This document shows, in pieces, positions 33,509 through 42,561 of a DNA stretch of 64,000 bases (position 1 is the stretch's first letter; each line of letters starts with the position of its first letter). Below the pieces are notes generated by a model that worked only from the letters and a program-made list of their open reading frames with translations, was not told the DNA's origin and searched no databases. The stretch is taken from positions 62,001 through 126,000 of the forward strand of contig NZ_CP040820.1 in NCBI RefSeq assembly GCF_005887635.2, read 5' to 3'. The stretch comes from Paroceanicella profunda (GTDB taxonomy: Bacteria > Pseudomonadota > Alphaproteobacteria > Rhodobacterales > Rhodobacteraceae). The position numbers and the translations under genes were made by a program.

Positions 33509-33928
33509 TCAGCCCGGCGGGCCTTCGGGCAGCGCGCTCAGGGCGGGGTCCTGCCAGTCCCACTCCATGGCGCGCACGGCGTAGGTGCGCAGGGTGGGGC
33601 GGAAGGCCTCCGGCGCGTCCAGGCTGCCGGCATGCACGGCGGTGATGCCCGGTTGCGCGGCGAAATGCACGTGGGTGGGCGTGCCGCAGGTGGGGCAGAA
33701 GGCGTGGATCTTCTCCGCCCCGCTGTCCCCCGCGACGCGCCAGGTGCGGGGGGTGCCGGTGAGGCGCACCGCCCCCTCCCCCGCGAAGACGAGATAGGAG
33801 GAATGGCCGGTTCCGCTGCGCATCCGGCAGTGCCGGCACTGGCAGTGCAGCGCGGCCACCGGCGCGCCGGCCGCCGTGTAGCGGAGGGCGCCGCAGGCGC
33901 AGCCGCCGGTGAGGGATGTATCGCTCAT
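33509..33928 (-). CDS. GFA-domain zinc protein (glutathione-dependent formaldehyde-activating family)
   Basis: 139 residues. The zinc-binding cysteines of the GFA/CENP-V fold are all visible: Cys10 and Cys12 (GGCACGALRY), Cys29, 31 and 34 (HCQCRHC), and Cys78 and 81 (CPTCGTP). Members bind zinc and glutathione adducts, but most have no proven reaction. It is adjacent to, and on the same strand as, the ArsR/SRPBCC pair (61-bp gap) and converges on the TDT transporter gene. The annotation describes the fold more than a function. Confidence 0.85.
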   Translation of the reverse strand: MSDTSLTGGCACGALRYTAAGAPVAALHCQCRHCRMRSGTGHSSYLVFAGEGAVRLTGTPRTWRVAGDSGAEKIHAFCPTCGTPTHVHFAAQPGITAVHAGSLDAPEAFRPTLRTYAVRAMEWDWQDPALSALPEGPPG

Positions 33929-33989
33929 GTCCTTGCTCCTGACGGGGTTTCTGACGGAGATCCGGAGGGAACTTCCGGCGCGGGAGGGT

Positions 33990-34436
33990 TCAGAGCGCCA
34001 TGCCCCGGCCGGTTTCGAGCAGGGATTTCAGGCTGGAGAGCACCTTCGGCCAGCCCCTGCTGATGCCCGCAAGCATGCCGCCGCCGGGCTCCAGATCCTC
34101 ATGGGTGACGGTGAGCCGGACCATCTCGCCCTCCGGCACGATATCGAAGGTCACGCGGCTGTACTGGTCCGGCTCCTGCCGCCGGCTCTCGTTCGCCCAG
34201 CTCAGCACCAGCCGGCGGGGCGGATCGCTCTCGATCACCTCGCCCACAAGGTCCACCGTGCGCGCCGCATCGAGGCGCACGTGCTGCCAGGCGGCGCCGG
34301 GTGTCCAGCTGTCGGATACGTTCTCGTGGCCCCAGTAGCGGCGCGCCACCTCGGGCCGGGTGATAGCCTCGAACACCTTCTCCGGCCTGGTGCGGATGTA
34401 GGTGACATAGACGAAACTGGCGGATCTGTCGGTCAT
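33990..34436 (-). CDS. SRPBCC/AHSA1-domain protein
   Basis: 148 residues with the START-like AHSA1 pattern: SFVYVTYIRTRPEKVFEAIT at the start, VSDSWTPGAAWQHV, and a C-terminal GWPKVLSSLKSLLETG helix. Such proteins form a hydrophobic cavity for small ligands. The gene starts inside the stop of an ArsR-type regulator (ATGA), a very common pairing in which the regulator controls the SRPBCC partner. The ligand is unknown. Confidence 0.88.
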   Translation of the reverse strand: MTDRSASFVYVTYIRTRPEKVFEAITRPEVARRYWGHENVSDSWTPGAAWQHVRLDAARTVDLVGEVIESDPPRRLVLSWANESRRQEPDQYSRVTFDIVPEGEMVRLTVTHEDLEPGGGMLAGISRGWPKVLSSLKSLLETGRGMAL

Positions 34437-34753
34437 TCCTGCGTCCCTTCGAGCTCTGTCCTGAGGTCGTGCAGAAGGCGCAGACGGCCCTCCTCGAACT
34501 TCCGGATCCAGCGCTCGTAGACCTCGTGGAGCGGGACCGGGTTGATGAAATGCAGCTTCTCGCGCCCGCGACGCACCGTGCTCACGAGGTTGGCCTGCTC
34601 CAGCAGCGTCAGGTGCTGGGTCACGGACTGGCGGGTGATGTCCATGCCCTCGCAGAGCTGGCCCAGGGTCTGGCCGTTGCGGTCGCAGAGCCTGTCGAGC
34701 AGCTGCCTGCGCCCGGGGTCCGCCAGCGCCCTGAACACCTTGTCATCATCCAT
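34433..34753 (-). CDS. ArsR-family winged-helix regulator
   Basis: 106 residues. The HTH segment is FRALADPGRRQLLDRLCDRN followed by DITRQSVTQHLTLLEQANLV and the wing RRGREKLHFINP. The metal-binding cysteines of metallosensors are absent, fitting the non-metal subgroup paired with SRPBCC proteins. It is coupled to the downstream SRPBCC gene by a 4-bp overlap and preceded by two tandem dyad sites, so it probably represses its own operon. Confidence 0.9.
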   Translation of the reverse strand: MDDDKVFRALADPGRRQLLDRLCDRNGQTLGQLCEGMDITRQSVTQHLTLLEQANLVSTVRRGREKLHFINPVPLHEVYERWIRKFEEGRLRLLHDLRTELEGTQE

Positions 34754-34783
34754 CCGTGTCTCCGCCTGCTTCGAAGACAGAAT

Positions 34784-34833
34784 ATGCAGGTATCTGACTG
34801 CCTGTCAAGACATGCAGGCAATTGACTGCATGT
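34784..34833. promoter_or_regulatory. Tandem ArsR operators
   Basis: Two 22-bp imperfect direct repeats (34784-34805 and 34812-34833) match at 18 positions and start 28 bp apart. Each contains a dyad of the type ATGCAG...CTGCAT, perfect in the distal copy. They lie 31 bp upstream of the ArsR start. Confidence 0.6.
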
Positions 34834-34865
34834 TTCGGAAGCCCGCGCGCCGGCCCGGAACGCGA

Positions 34866-34894
34866 AAAGGGCGGCACCGGGGGTGCCGCCCTTT
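34866..34894 (-). terminator. Rho-independent terminator of the cyo operon
   Basis: A perfect 13-bp stem (AAAGGGCGGCACC / GGTGCCGCCCTTT) with a 3-base loop. On the minus strand it ends in CCCTTTTC. It lies 47 bp past the cyoD stop. Confidence 0.8.
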
Positions 34895-34940
34895 CGCATC
34901 GGGGAGAAGCGGGCCGGGCGCCGGCGCCCTGCCCCGCGCC

Positions 34941-35303
34941 TCAGCGCATGTTCTCTTTCATCATGTGGTCGACCATCATGTCGGGCGGCATCATGTTCGT
35001 GTTCAGGTGATACATGATCCACAGCGACCCGCCGACGAAGAGCGCCACGACCGTGATCGTGAACACGAAGGACAGCAGCGTCCAGCCGCCCTTCTTCGTG
35101 AAGTCGAGGTGCAGGAAGTAGACGAGATGCACCACGACCTGGATCACTGCGAGCAGCGCGATGGCGAACAGGGCGGTCTCGGTCTCGAACATGCCCGTCG
35201 CCACGATGAGGAACGGGATGACGGTGAGGCCGAAGGCCAGGCTCAGACCCGTGACGAGGATCTGCTGGGTGCCGTGGCCGTGAGACGAACCGGAACCGGA
35301 CAT
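34941..35303 (-). CDS. cyoD: Cytochrome bo3 ubiquinol oxidase subunit IV
   Basis: 120 residues from the ATG at 35303, which overlaps the cyoC stop by one base. Three transmembrane helices (about 17-37, 43-65 and 77-99) and the motif HLVYFLHLDF identify CyoD. The C-terminal tail is Met-rich (NMMPPDMMVDHMMKENMR), longer than in enteric CyoD and possibly periplasmic. It helps copper/haem assembly in the core subunit. It is the last gene of the oxidase operon; a strong terminator follows. Confidence 0.92.
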   Translation of the reverse strand: MSGSGSSHGHGTQQILVTGLSLAFGLTVIPFLIVATGMFETETALFAIALLAVIQVVVHLVYFLHLDFTKKGGWTLLSFVFTITVVALFVGGSLWIMYHLNTNMMPPDMMVDHMMKENMR

Positions 35304-35932
35304 CAGAGGGCTCCTTTCAGGTAGACGAGCGTGAACACGCAGATCCACACCACGTCGAGGAAGTGCCAGAACATGCTGAAGGTCATCAGCCGGCGGGCCA
35401 TGAACCCGCCCACGCCGAAGCGCTTCACCTGGAACATCAGCACGGCCATCCAGATGAGACCGGCGGTGACGTGCACACCATGCGTGCCCACCAGCGTGAA
35501 GAACGCCGAGAGGAAGGCACTGCGCTGCGGGCCCGCGCCCTCTTCGATGAGGTGCGTGAACTCGTAGAGCTCCATGCCGATGAAGCAGGCGCCGAGCACG
35601 AAGGTGACCTTGAGCCAGAGCGACACGCGGTCGGTGTCGCCCCGGTCCGCGGCAAGCATCGCCATGCCGCAGGTGCCCGAGGAGGCGAGCAGGAACATCG
35701 TCTCCACGAAGACGAAGCCCAGTTCGAAAATCTCCCGGCTGGTGGGGCCACCGTCGGTGGCGCCCGAGAGCACGGCGTAGGTGGCAAAGAGCGATGCGAA
35801 GATGATGCAGTCGCTCATGAGGTAGATCCAGAAGCCGAGCTGGGTGGTCCCGTCGACGTCGTGGTGGTGATCATCCTCGTGGTGGACCGCGGCGCCGGGA
35901 GCGCCGTGGTGGGAGAGAGTGGAAGAGCTCAT
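35303..35932 (-). CDS. cyoC: Cytochrome bo3 ubiquinol oxidase subunit III
   Basis: 209 residues from the ATG at 35932 with GGAGG seven bases upstream, located at the very end of cyoB. The N-terminal segment is His-rich ([11 protein letters not shown]). Five transmembrane helices follow, with [20 protein letters not shown] and [15 protein letters not shown] as family motifs. It is an integral subunit of the haem-copper quinol oxidase without redox centres. Confidence 0.93.
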   Translation of the reverse strand: MSSSTLSHHGAPGAAVHHEDDHHHDVDGTTQLGFWIYLMSDCIIFASLFATYAVLSGATDGGPTSREIFELGFVFVETMFLLASSGTCGMAMLAADRGDTDRVSLWLKVTFVLGACFIGMELYEFTHLIEEGAGPQRSAFLSAFFTLVGTHGVHVTAGLIWMAVLMFQVKRFGVGGFMARRLMTFSMFWHFLDVVWICVFTLVYLKGAL

Positions 35933-35934
35933 GA

Positions 35935-37908
35935 TCAAGCCTCCATCATCGGCCGCGGCGCGGTGAGCGCCTCGATGCGGGCGACCTCCTCGGCGGGCAC
36001 GTCATAGTCACGATCGGTGGAGAAGGTATGCGTCACCGCGGTCACGAACGCGATGAGCCCACCGGCGATGGCCAGCCACCAGATGTGCCAGACCAGCGCG
36101 AACCCGATGACCAGGAACAGCATGGCCACGATGAAACCGGTGCCGGTGTTCTTGGGCATGTGGATCGGCCCGTAGGGCTTCACCGGGCCCTTGCGGTTGC
36201 GCTGCTTGGTGCTCCAGTAGGCGTCAAGGTCGGTCACCTCGGGCTCCTCCGCGAAGTTGTAGAACGGCGGGGGCGAGGACACGGACCACTCCAGCGTGCG
36301 GCCGTTCCAGGGGTCGCCCGTGGTGTCCCGCAGGGCTTCGCGCTGACGGACGCTCACGATGAGCTGCAGAACCTGCAGGCAGACGCCGCAGAGGATGATC
36401 ACCGCGCCGAAGGCGGCGACGATCAGCCAGGGCTGCCAGTCCGGGTTATCGTAATGGTTCATGCGGCGGGTCATCCCCATGAAGCCCAGGATGTAGAGCG
36501 GCATGAAGGCGAAGTAGAAGCCGACGATCCAGCAGAAGAACGACGCCTTGCCGAGGCCCTCGTGGAGCTTGAAGCCCCAGACCTTCGGGAACCAGTAGGC
36601 GAAGCCCGCCATGCAGCCGAACACCACGCCGCCGATGATCACGTTATGGAAATGCGCGATCAGGAACAGCGAGTTGTGCAGCTGGAAGTCCGCGCCGGGC
36701 ACGGCGAGAAGCACGCCGGTCATGCCGCCGATGGTGAAGGTGATCATGAACCCGATGGTCCAGAGCACCGGCACCGTGAGGCGCACGCGGCCGCGATACA
36801 TGGTGAACAGCCAGTTGAAGATCTTCACGCCCGTGGGGATGGAGATGATCATCGTGGTGATGCCGAAGACGGCGTTCACGTCCGCGCCCGAGCCCATGGT
36901 GAAGAAGTGGTGCACCCAGACGAGGAAGCTGAGCACGCCGATGGCGATCGTGGCGTAGACCATCGACTTGTAGCCGAACAGCGGCTTGCCGGAGAAGGTG
37001 GAGATCACCTCCGAGAACACGCCGAAGGCCGGCAGGATCAGGATGTAGACCTCCGGATGGCCCCAGGCCCAGATGAGGTTGATGTACATCATCGGGTTGC
37101 CGCCGCCGTCCACGGTGAAGAAGTGGAAGCCGAGGTAGCGGTCGAGGGTCAGCAGCGCGAGGGTTGCGGTCAGGATCGGGAAGGAGGCCACGATCAGCAC
37201 GTTGGCGACCAGGGTCGTCCATGTGAAGACCGGCAGGCGCATCATTGTCATGCCGCGGGCACGCATCTTCAGGATGGTCGCGATCAGGTTCACACCTGAC
37301 AACGTTGTCCCGATGCCCGAGATCTGCAGCGCCCAGATGTAATAGTCCACACCGACGTCACTGCTGTATCCCAGCTCCGACAGCGGCGGGTAGGCCAGCC
37401 AGCCGGTCTTGGCGAATTCGCCGACGACCAGCGAGATGTTGATCAGGATGGCGCCGCCCGCGGTGAGCCAGAAGCTCATCGAGTTCAGGAACGGGAAGGC
37501 CACGTCACGCGCGCCGATCTGCAGCGGCATCACGATGTTCATGAGGCCGATGACGAAGGGCATGGCCATGAAGAAGATCATGATCACGCCATGGGCGGTG
37601 AAGATCTGGTCATAATGGTGCGGGGGCAGGATGCCCTCCGCGTCATTGGCCGCGATGGCCTGCTGGCTGCGCATCATCAGCGCGTCGGCGAAGCCGCGCA
37701 GCAGCATGATCTGGGCCAGGATGACATACATCACGCCGATCCGCTTGTGATCGACGGAGGTGAGCCATTCGCTCCACAGGTAGCGCCACTTGCCGAGATA
37801 GGTGATGAGGCCGAGGACCGCGGCGCCGACGATCGCGATCACCGCGGCGGTGACCATGATGATCGGCTCGTGCCACGGCACGGAATCTAGGGTGAGTTTT
37901 CCGAACAT
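35935..37908 (-). CDS. cyoB: Cytochrome bo3 ubiquinol oxidase subunit I
   Basis: 657 residues, fifteen predicted helices. Redox ligands fall at the same numbers as in the E. coli enzyme: His106 and His421 (low-spin haem), His284, His333 and His334 (CuB), Tyr288 (His-Tyr crosslink) and His419 (haem o3). The quinol-site residues Arg71, Asp75, His98 and Gln101 are all present, which supports ubiquinol rather than cytochrome c as donor. It reduces oxygen to water and pumps protons across the inner membrane. Confidence 0.97.
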   Translation of the reverse strand: MFGKLTLDSVPWHEPIIMVTAAVIAIVGAAVLGLITYLGKWRYLWSEWLTSVDHKRIGVMYVILAQIMLLRGFADALMMRSQQAIAANDAEGILPPHHYDQIFTAHGVIMIFFMAMPFVIGLMNIVMPLQIGARDVAFPFLNSMSFWLTAGGAILINISLVVGEFAKTGWLAYPPLSELGYSSDVGVDYYIWALQISGIGTTLSGVNLIATILKMRARGMTMMRLPVFTWTTLVANVLIVASFPILTATLALLTLDRYLGFHFFTVDGGGNPMMYINLIWAWGHPEVYILILPAFGVFSEVISTFSGKPLFGYKSMVYATIAIGVLSFLVWVHHFFTMGSGADVNAVFGITTMIISIPTGVKIFNWLFTMYRGRVRLTVPVLWTIGFMITFTIGGMTGVLLAVPGADFQLHNSLFLIAHFHNVIIGGVVFGCMAGFAYWFPKVWGFKLHEGLGKASFFCWIVGFYFAFMPLYILGFMGMTRRMNHYDNPDWQPWLIVAAFGAVIILCGVCLQVLQLIVSVRQREALRDTTGDPWNGRTLEWSVSSPPPFYNFAEEPEVTDLDAYWSTKQRNRKGPVKPYGPIHMPKNTGTGFIVAMLFLVIGFALVWHIWWLAIAGGLIAFVTAVTHTFSTDRDYDVPAEEVARIEALTAPRPMMEA

Positions 37909-37923
37909 ACGTGTGCTCCGTCT

Positions 37924-38787
37924 CTACGAGCGCGGCTCGACAGGGTGCGAGAGCACCATGTACTTGTTGCGGACGATGTCGTCGAAGAGGCCCGGGGTGA
38001 CCTGGGCGAAGAACGACGCTTCGACCTTCGAGCTGGGCTGCGCGAGGGTTTCATAGCTCGGGCCATCGAGCGTGTTGTGACCGGCGTGAACCGTGTCGAT
38101 CCAGGCGGAATAGGCCTCGTCGGAGACCGCGCGCACCTTGAACTGCATGTCCGAGAAACCGGCGCCGGAATAGTTGGCCGACAGGCCGTCGAAGGTGCCC
38201 TGCTCATTGGCGATGAGGTGGAGCTTGGTCTCCATTCCCGCCATGGCATAGATCTGACCGCCCAGTTCGGGGATCGAGAAGGAGTTCATCATCGCCGAGG
38301 AGGTGATGGAGAATGCCAGCGGCCGATCGGCCGGAACGACGATCTCGTTCACCGTGGCGATCCCCTCGTCGGGGTAGATGAACAGCCATTTCCAGTCGAG
38401 CGCGACGACCTGGATGTTGATCGGCTTGAGGTCGTGGTCGATCGGCTTGTAGGGGTCGAGGTCATGCGAGGAGTTCCAGGTGATCACGGCCAGGACGGCG
38501 ATGATGACGCAGGGAACCGCCCAGACGACGGCCTCGATCTTGCCCGAATGCGACCAGTCGGGGAGGTAACCGCTGTGGCCTTCGCGGTCCCGGTAGCGCC
38601 AGGCGAACAGCAGGGTCATCACGATCACGGGGATCACGACGATCAGCATCAGCAGCGTGGCGGTGACGATGAGGTTTCGCTCTTCGATCCCGATCTGGCC
38701 CTTGGGGTCAAGTACCGGGAAACGACAGGCCGCAAGCAGCGGCAGGAGGGCGAGCAGGAAGGTGCGGCGCAGGATTCTGGCGATCAT
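37924..38787 (-). CDS. cyoA: Cytochrome bo3 ubiquinol oxidase subunit II
   Basis: 287 residues. A lipobox (LPLLAAC) makes Cys21 the probable lipidated N-terminus, as in E. coli CyoA. Two transmembrane helices (about 42-63 and 85-103) precede a periplasmic cupredoxin domain (VVALDWKWLFIYP, GMETKLHLIANEQG). The CuA-binding Cys/His motif of cytochrome c oxidases is missing, in line with a quinol oxidase. It is the first gene of cyoABCD; AGGGAGGGAAGGG precedes its ATG. No cyoE (haem O synthase) follows in this operon. Confidence 0.95.
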   Translation of the reverse strand: MIARILRRTFLLALLPLLAACRFPVLDPKGQIGIEERNLIVTATLLMLIVVIPVIVMTLLFAWRYRDREGHSGYLPDWSHSGKIEAVVWAVPCVIIAVLAVITWNSSHDLDPYKPIDHDLKPINIQVVALDWKWLFIYPDEGIATVNEIVVPADRPLAFSITSSAMMNSFSIPELGGQIYAMAGMETKLHLIANEQGTFDGLSANYSGAGFSDMQFKVRAVSDEAYSAWIDTVHAGHNTLDGPSYETLAQPSSKVEASFFAQVTPGLFDDIVRNKYMVLSHPVEPRS

Positions 38788-39496
38788 CCCTTCCCTCCCT
38801 TGCCCATCGCGCGCCGACCGAGCGGGAGCTGGGCGCGGAAAGTAGAATGGATTGTCATGTCACTTGACTCCGTCAGACTCGTTGGTCGCCGACGGCATGA
38901 CGAACGGAGAGCATTTGGAAGCGCGTCGGGGACGCACAGGCAAATACGCGGCAAGAGCGTATCAAGGGCACAATCAGCGCGATTGTGTCGGGCAGATGCG
39001 GCTGTCTTGTCATCCGAACGCGGACCAGTTCTGCGACAGGGCATGAGCTACGCCCATCTCGCGGTCGCCGCAACGCCTACCTTGGATTGTGCGGCGCATT
39101 GTCGCGACATTTTCTTCGAGCCACTCGTCTAATTCGGGATTTTCAGGGGGAATCACTCACGCAAAAGACGCAATCCGGCGATTTGGTTCACATTTCCGGG
39201 AGGGGTTAACCGGACTCCGTGAAAATCACCCCGACTCACTAAGCCGACGGCCCGGATGCTGCGTTGCACCAATTCCCACTGACCGGCCCCGTCTGGCATG
39301 GCATTTGCCGCTTTTGATTGCGGACCGGCGCTGTTTTTCCGCGCCGCTTTGTATCCCTTCGCAATATGGGAATTGTGCATTGTGTGCATTTTTTGCGATA
39401 CAATATCGGAGGCCCATGCGCACATGCGGGCCGGCGATTGCAATTTGCGCCGTGCCGCGCATCGGTCACACTGCAAGAAAATCAAGCAGGGATGGC
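38788..39496. other. Long divergent promoter region between cyoA and a LacI-type gene
   Basis: About 700 bp of lower GC content than its surroundings, without a supported gene. Short open frames overlap on both strands and none has a domain or ribosome site. It should contain the cyo promoter (minus strand) and, near 39360-39480, an AT-richer stretch that probably holds the LacI-gene promoter. The unusual length suggests extra regulation or a decayed gene. Confidence 0.45.
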
Positions 39497-40534
39497 ATGA
39501 ACCGCAAGTACCCAAGCATTCAGGATGTCGCGCGGCTCGCCGGCGTCTCCACCGCCACCGTAAGCCGCACGTTGTCCCGGCCGGAGCTGGTGACGGAAGC
39601 CACCCGCTCCGCGGTTCACATCGCCATCGAGGCTGCCGGCTACAAGCTGAGCCCCGCGCTCCACTCCCTGCAGCGCAGGACCACGGGCGGGGTGGTGGCG
39701 CTGGTGCCCAACCTCTCCAACCCGTTCTTCTGCAAGGTGCTGGACGGCATCACCTCCGTGCTCTCGCCCTCCGGCTACGCGCTGCTCGTGGCTGACACGA
39801 CCACCCAAGGCTGCTCCACCGCCAACGGGCTGGCCGGATACATCGAGCAGGGCCGCGCGGACGGGCTCATCCTGCTCGACGGCTCGCTGGACCCGGCGCT
39901 GTTCAGCACCGGCAGCACCGCGCGCATGGCCCTGCCGCTGGTGCAGGTCGGCGAATGGATCGAGGGGCTCTCCGCCCCGCGGGTGAGCTCGGACAACCGC
40001 GAGGGCACGGGCATCGCCGTCCGCCACCTCGCCCGGCTCGGGCACCGCCGGATCGGCCATGTCACCGGGCCCGCCGGCAACGTGCTCACCGACGCGCGCA
40101 AGCGCGGGCTGAAGGACGCGCTGGCGGCCCTGGACCTGCCGTGCCGCAAGGAGTGGATGTTCGACGGCGACTTCAGCTTCGCCGCCGGCGTGCGCGCCGC
40201 CCGGGCCTGGACCGACCTCTCCGACCGCCCCACCGGCATGGTCTTCGCCAACGACGAGATGGCCTGCAGCTTCGTCTCCGAACTGCGGCGCGCCGGCTTC
40301 AGCGTGCCGGGCGACGTCTCCGTGATCGGCTTCGACGACATCGACCTCGGGACACATCTCTCCCCCGCGCTCACCACCCTGCGCCAGCCGCGCGCGGAGC
40401 TGGGCGCCCATGCCGCGCGGACCCTGCTCGAGCTGATGGCGAAGGGCTCCGGCGCGGGCTGCGCGGCGCTGGACCTGGTGCTGCCGGTCGAGCTGATCCT
40501 GCGCGAAAGCACCAGCGCACCGCCCTTCGCCTGA
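39497..40534 (+). CDS. LacI-family transcriptional regulator
   Basis: 345 residues from the ATG at 39497, preceded by AGCAGGGA. The LacI helix-turn-helix and hinge are clear: PSIQDVARLAGVSTATVSRT, then a periplasmic-binding-protein fold (VVALVPNLSNPFFCKVLDG, VSVIGFDDIDLGTHLSPALT). Such regulators sense sugars or related metabolites. No catabolic genes stand beside it: cyoA lies upstream on the opposite strand and an MscS channel downstream, so its targets are unknown. Confidence 0.93.
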   Translation: MNRKYPSIQDVARLAGVSTATVSRTLSRPELVTEATRSAVHIAIEAAGYKLSPALHSLQRRTTGGVVALVPNLSNPFFCKVLDGITSVLSPSGYALLVADTTTQGCSTANGLAGYIEQGRADGLILLDGSLDPALFSTGSTARMALPLVQVGEWIEGLSAPRVSSDNREGTGIAVRHLARLGHRRIGHVTGPAGNVLTDARKRGLKDALAALDLPCRKEWMFDGDFSFAAGVRAARAWTDLSDRPTGMVFANDEMACSFVSELRRAGFSVPGDVSVIGFDDIDLGTHLSPALTTLRQPRAELGAHAARTLLELMAKGSGAGCAALDLVLPVELILRESTSAPPFA

Positions 40535-40683
40535 CCTTCGCAGGTGCGGCCGTCTGACCATGTGGGGTTTGCGCAGCGCAAAATCGCGATAGACTCTGTC
40601 CGGACGCCCGGGCCGCCTGGCCCGGACAGCCCGCGCCGCGGCCCTGCCCCGGGGCCAGCGCGGGCCGCAGGACAGGGAGACGG

Positions 40684-41838
40684 ATGATCACGCAAGCGAA
40701 GCTCTGGATGAGCCAATGGGTGCCCGCATGGGTTCTCGAAGTCACCCTCGTTCTGGTCGCCCTCGCCGTGGCATGGGTGCTGCATGCGCTGGTGATCCGC
40801 CTGCTCCTGAACGTGATCGAGGGTCATAACGGCTTCGTTTCCCACTCACTTCGCCGCCTGCGCAGCCCGTCGCGGCTGGCGGTTCTGTTCCTGACCATCG
40901 TGCTCATCCTGCCGGCGGCGAACCTTCCGCGGGACTGGCGGATGCTGTTCCAGCACGCCGCGCTGGTGATGCTGATCGTGCTCATCGGCTGGTCCGTCCA
41001 CATCATCGTGAGCGTGCTGGCGGACCGGGCCTCCCGGCGCTACCGGCTCGACGACGAGGAAAACCTGATCGCGCGCAAGTTCCACACCCAGATCCGGGTT
41101 CTGGTGCAGTGCACGCGCATCCTGATCTTCCTTGTCACCGCCGCGGCCGTGCTGGTCACCTTCGATGACGTGCGCGAATGGGGGCTGAGCCTGCTGGCCT
41201 CCGCGGGGGCCGCCGGCATCGTGCTCGGCCTCGCGGCGCGCCCGGTGTTCGCGAACCTGATCGCCGGCATCCAGATCGCGCTCACCCAGCCCATCCGGCT
41301 GGAGGACGTGGTGATCGTGGAGGGCGAGTGGGGCTGGATCGAGGAGATCACCTCCACCTATGTCGTGGTGCGGATCTGGGACTGGCGGCGCCTCGTGGTT
41401 CCGCTGTCCTATTTCATCGAGAAACCCTTCCAGAACTGGACCCGGCGCAGCTCCAACATCATCGGCGCCGTGGTCTGGGAGGTGGATTACACCCTGCCCG
41501 TGGAGGAGATGCGCTCGAAGCTCGACGAATTCGCCAAGGAGAGCAAGCTCTGGGACGGAAACGTGCTGAACCTGCAGGTCATCGAGGCGAACGCCACCAC
41601 GATGACCGTGCGCGCGCTGATGTCCGCGCGCAACGCCCCCCGCGTGTGGGACCTGCGCTGCGAGATCCGTGAGAAGATGATCGGCTGGCTGCAGGCCACC
41701 TACCCCGATTCCCTGCCCCGCCAGCGCACCGGCCTGCAGATGATGGAGACCTGGACCGGCCCCGTGCCGCCCGCGCCGCTGCCGGAGGGAGACATGCCCG
41801 GCATGCCCGGCGGCAAGGCGGGTGCCGCACCCCGCTGA
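40684..41838 (+). CDS. MscS-family mechanosensitive channel
   Basis: 384 residues with four or five hydrophobic helices in the first half. The pore helix ASAGAAGIVLGLAARPVFAN and the beta-domain sequence IALTQPIRLEDVVIVEGEWG followed by IEEITSTYVVVRIWDWRRLV match the MscS family, specifically the longer YbdG-like branch. It relieves osmotic stress by gating under membrane tension. The C-terminus is Pro/Gly/Met-rich. It stands alone between the LacI gene and the chemoreceptor pair. Confidence 0.92.
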   Translation: MITQAKLWMSQWVPAWVLEVTLVLVALAVAWVLHALVIRLLLNVIEGHNGFVSHSLRRLRSPSRLAVLFLTIVLILPAANLPRDWRMLFQHAALVMLIVLIGWSVHIIVSVLADRASRRYRLDDEENLIARKFHTQIRVLVQCTRILIFLVTAAAVLVTFDDVREWGLSLLASAGAAGIVLGLAARPVFANLIAGIQIALTQPIRLEDVVIVEGEWGWIEEITSTYVVVRIWDWRRLVVPLSYFIEKPFQNWTRRSSNIIGAVVWEVDYTLPVEEMRSKLDEFAKESKLWDGNVLNLQVIEANATTMTVRALMSARNAPRVWDLRCEIREKMIGWLQATYPDSLPRQRTGLQMMETWTGPVPPAPLPEGDMPGMPGGKAGAAPR

Positions 41839-41918
41839 GGAGCCGGCGCCCTGTTCCGATAACCTTTTCTACACGTGACAGGCGTAGGTGCTGTGTCGTT
41901 GTCACGAAAGGAACGAGA

Positions 41919-42560
41919 ATGGGGCTCAGATTCACACCGGCACTCGCCGCACTCGCGCTTCTGGCGTCGGCGGGTCTTGCAGCGTCGCAGACAGCGGGGC
42001 GGGAGGCTCCGCCCGTCAGCGAAGCGCCCAGCGTCTCTCCCGTTGTCGAGGAGCAGTTGATCGACGACCTGCGCCAGATCGCCCGTGAGCAGATCGTCCT
42101 GCTCGCGATCGCGTCGCAGAACAACCATTACGGCCATCTGCAGGAGGCCGAGATCCTGAAACTCGACGAGCAGTGGAAGCGCGAACGCGAATCGAGCGTG
42201 AAGCCCCTGATCGCGATGACCCTGTCGAACCCGCTCTCGACCTTCCTCACCCGGCTGCAGGCGGGCTCCGAAGGCTTGTTCCGCAAGATCTGGGCAACGG
42301 ATCAGAACGGTCTCAACGTCGGGCAGACCTTGCCGACGAATGATTTCTGGCAAGGGGATGAAGAGGAATTCACGCTTGCCTTCAACAGGGGGCCAGGCGG
42401 CGTTCAGGTTTTCGGGCCGAAGTGGAACGCCGAATTTCTCTACTGGTACACCACCGTCACCCTCACCGTGGCGGACGGAAGCAATACCGCCATCGGCGCC
42501 ATGACCTTCGTGGTGAATCTCGAGGAATTCACCCGTCGGGCCGCATTGGGGATCATCTGA
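41919..42560 (+). CDS. Periplasmic PDC-like sensor protein paired with a chemoreceptor
   Basis: 213 residues with a Sec signal peptide (1-24, ending SAGLAASQ) and no later transmembrane helix, so secreted to the periplasm. Residues 128-151 contain DQNGLNVGQTLPTNDFWQGD. That pattern recalls single PDC/Cache sensor domains, in which a similar D.xGLNVA...T.DYWQGDE stretch lies near the ligand pocket; a later AIGAMTFVVNLEE also fits. Its stop is one base from the ATG of a methyl-accepting chemotaxis protein. It may be a soluble ligand-sensing partner of that receptor. This role is inference; no named family was recognised with certainty. Confidence 0.6.
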   Translation: MGLRFTPALAALALLASAGLAASQTAGREAPPVSEAPSVSPVVEEQLIDDLRQIAREQIVLLAIASQNNHYGHLQEAEILKLDEQWKRERESSVKPLIAMTLSNPLSTFLTRLQAGSEGLFRKIWATDQNGLNVGQTLPTNDFWQGDEEEFTLAFNRGPGGVQVFGPKWNAEFLYWYTTVTLTVADGSNTAIGAMTFVVNLEEFTRRAALGII

Positions 42561-42561
42561 C

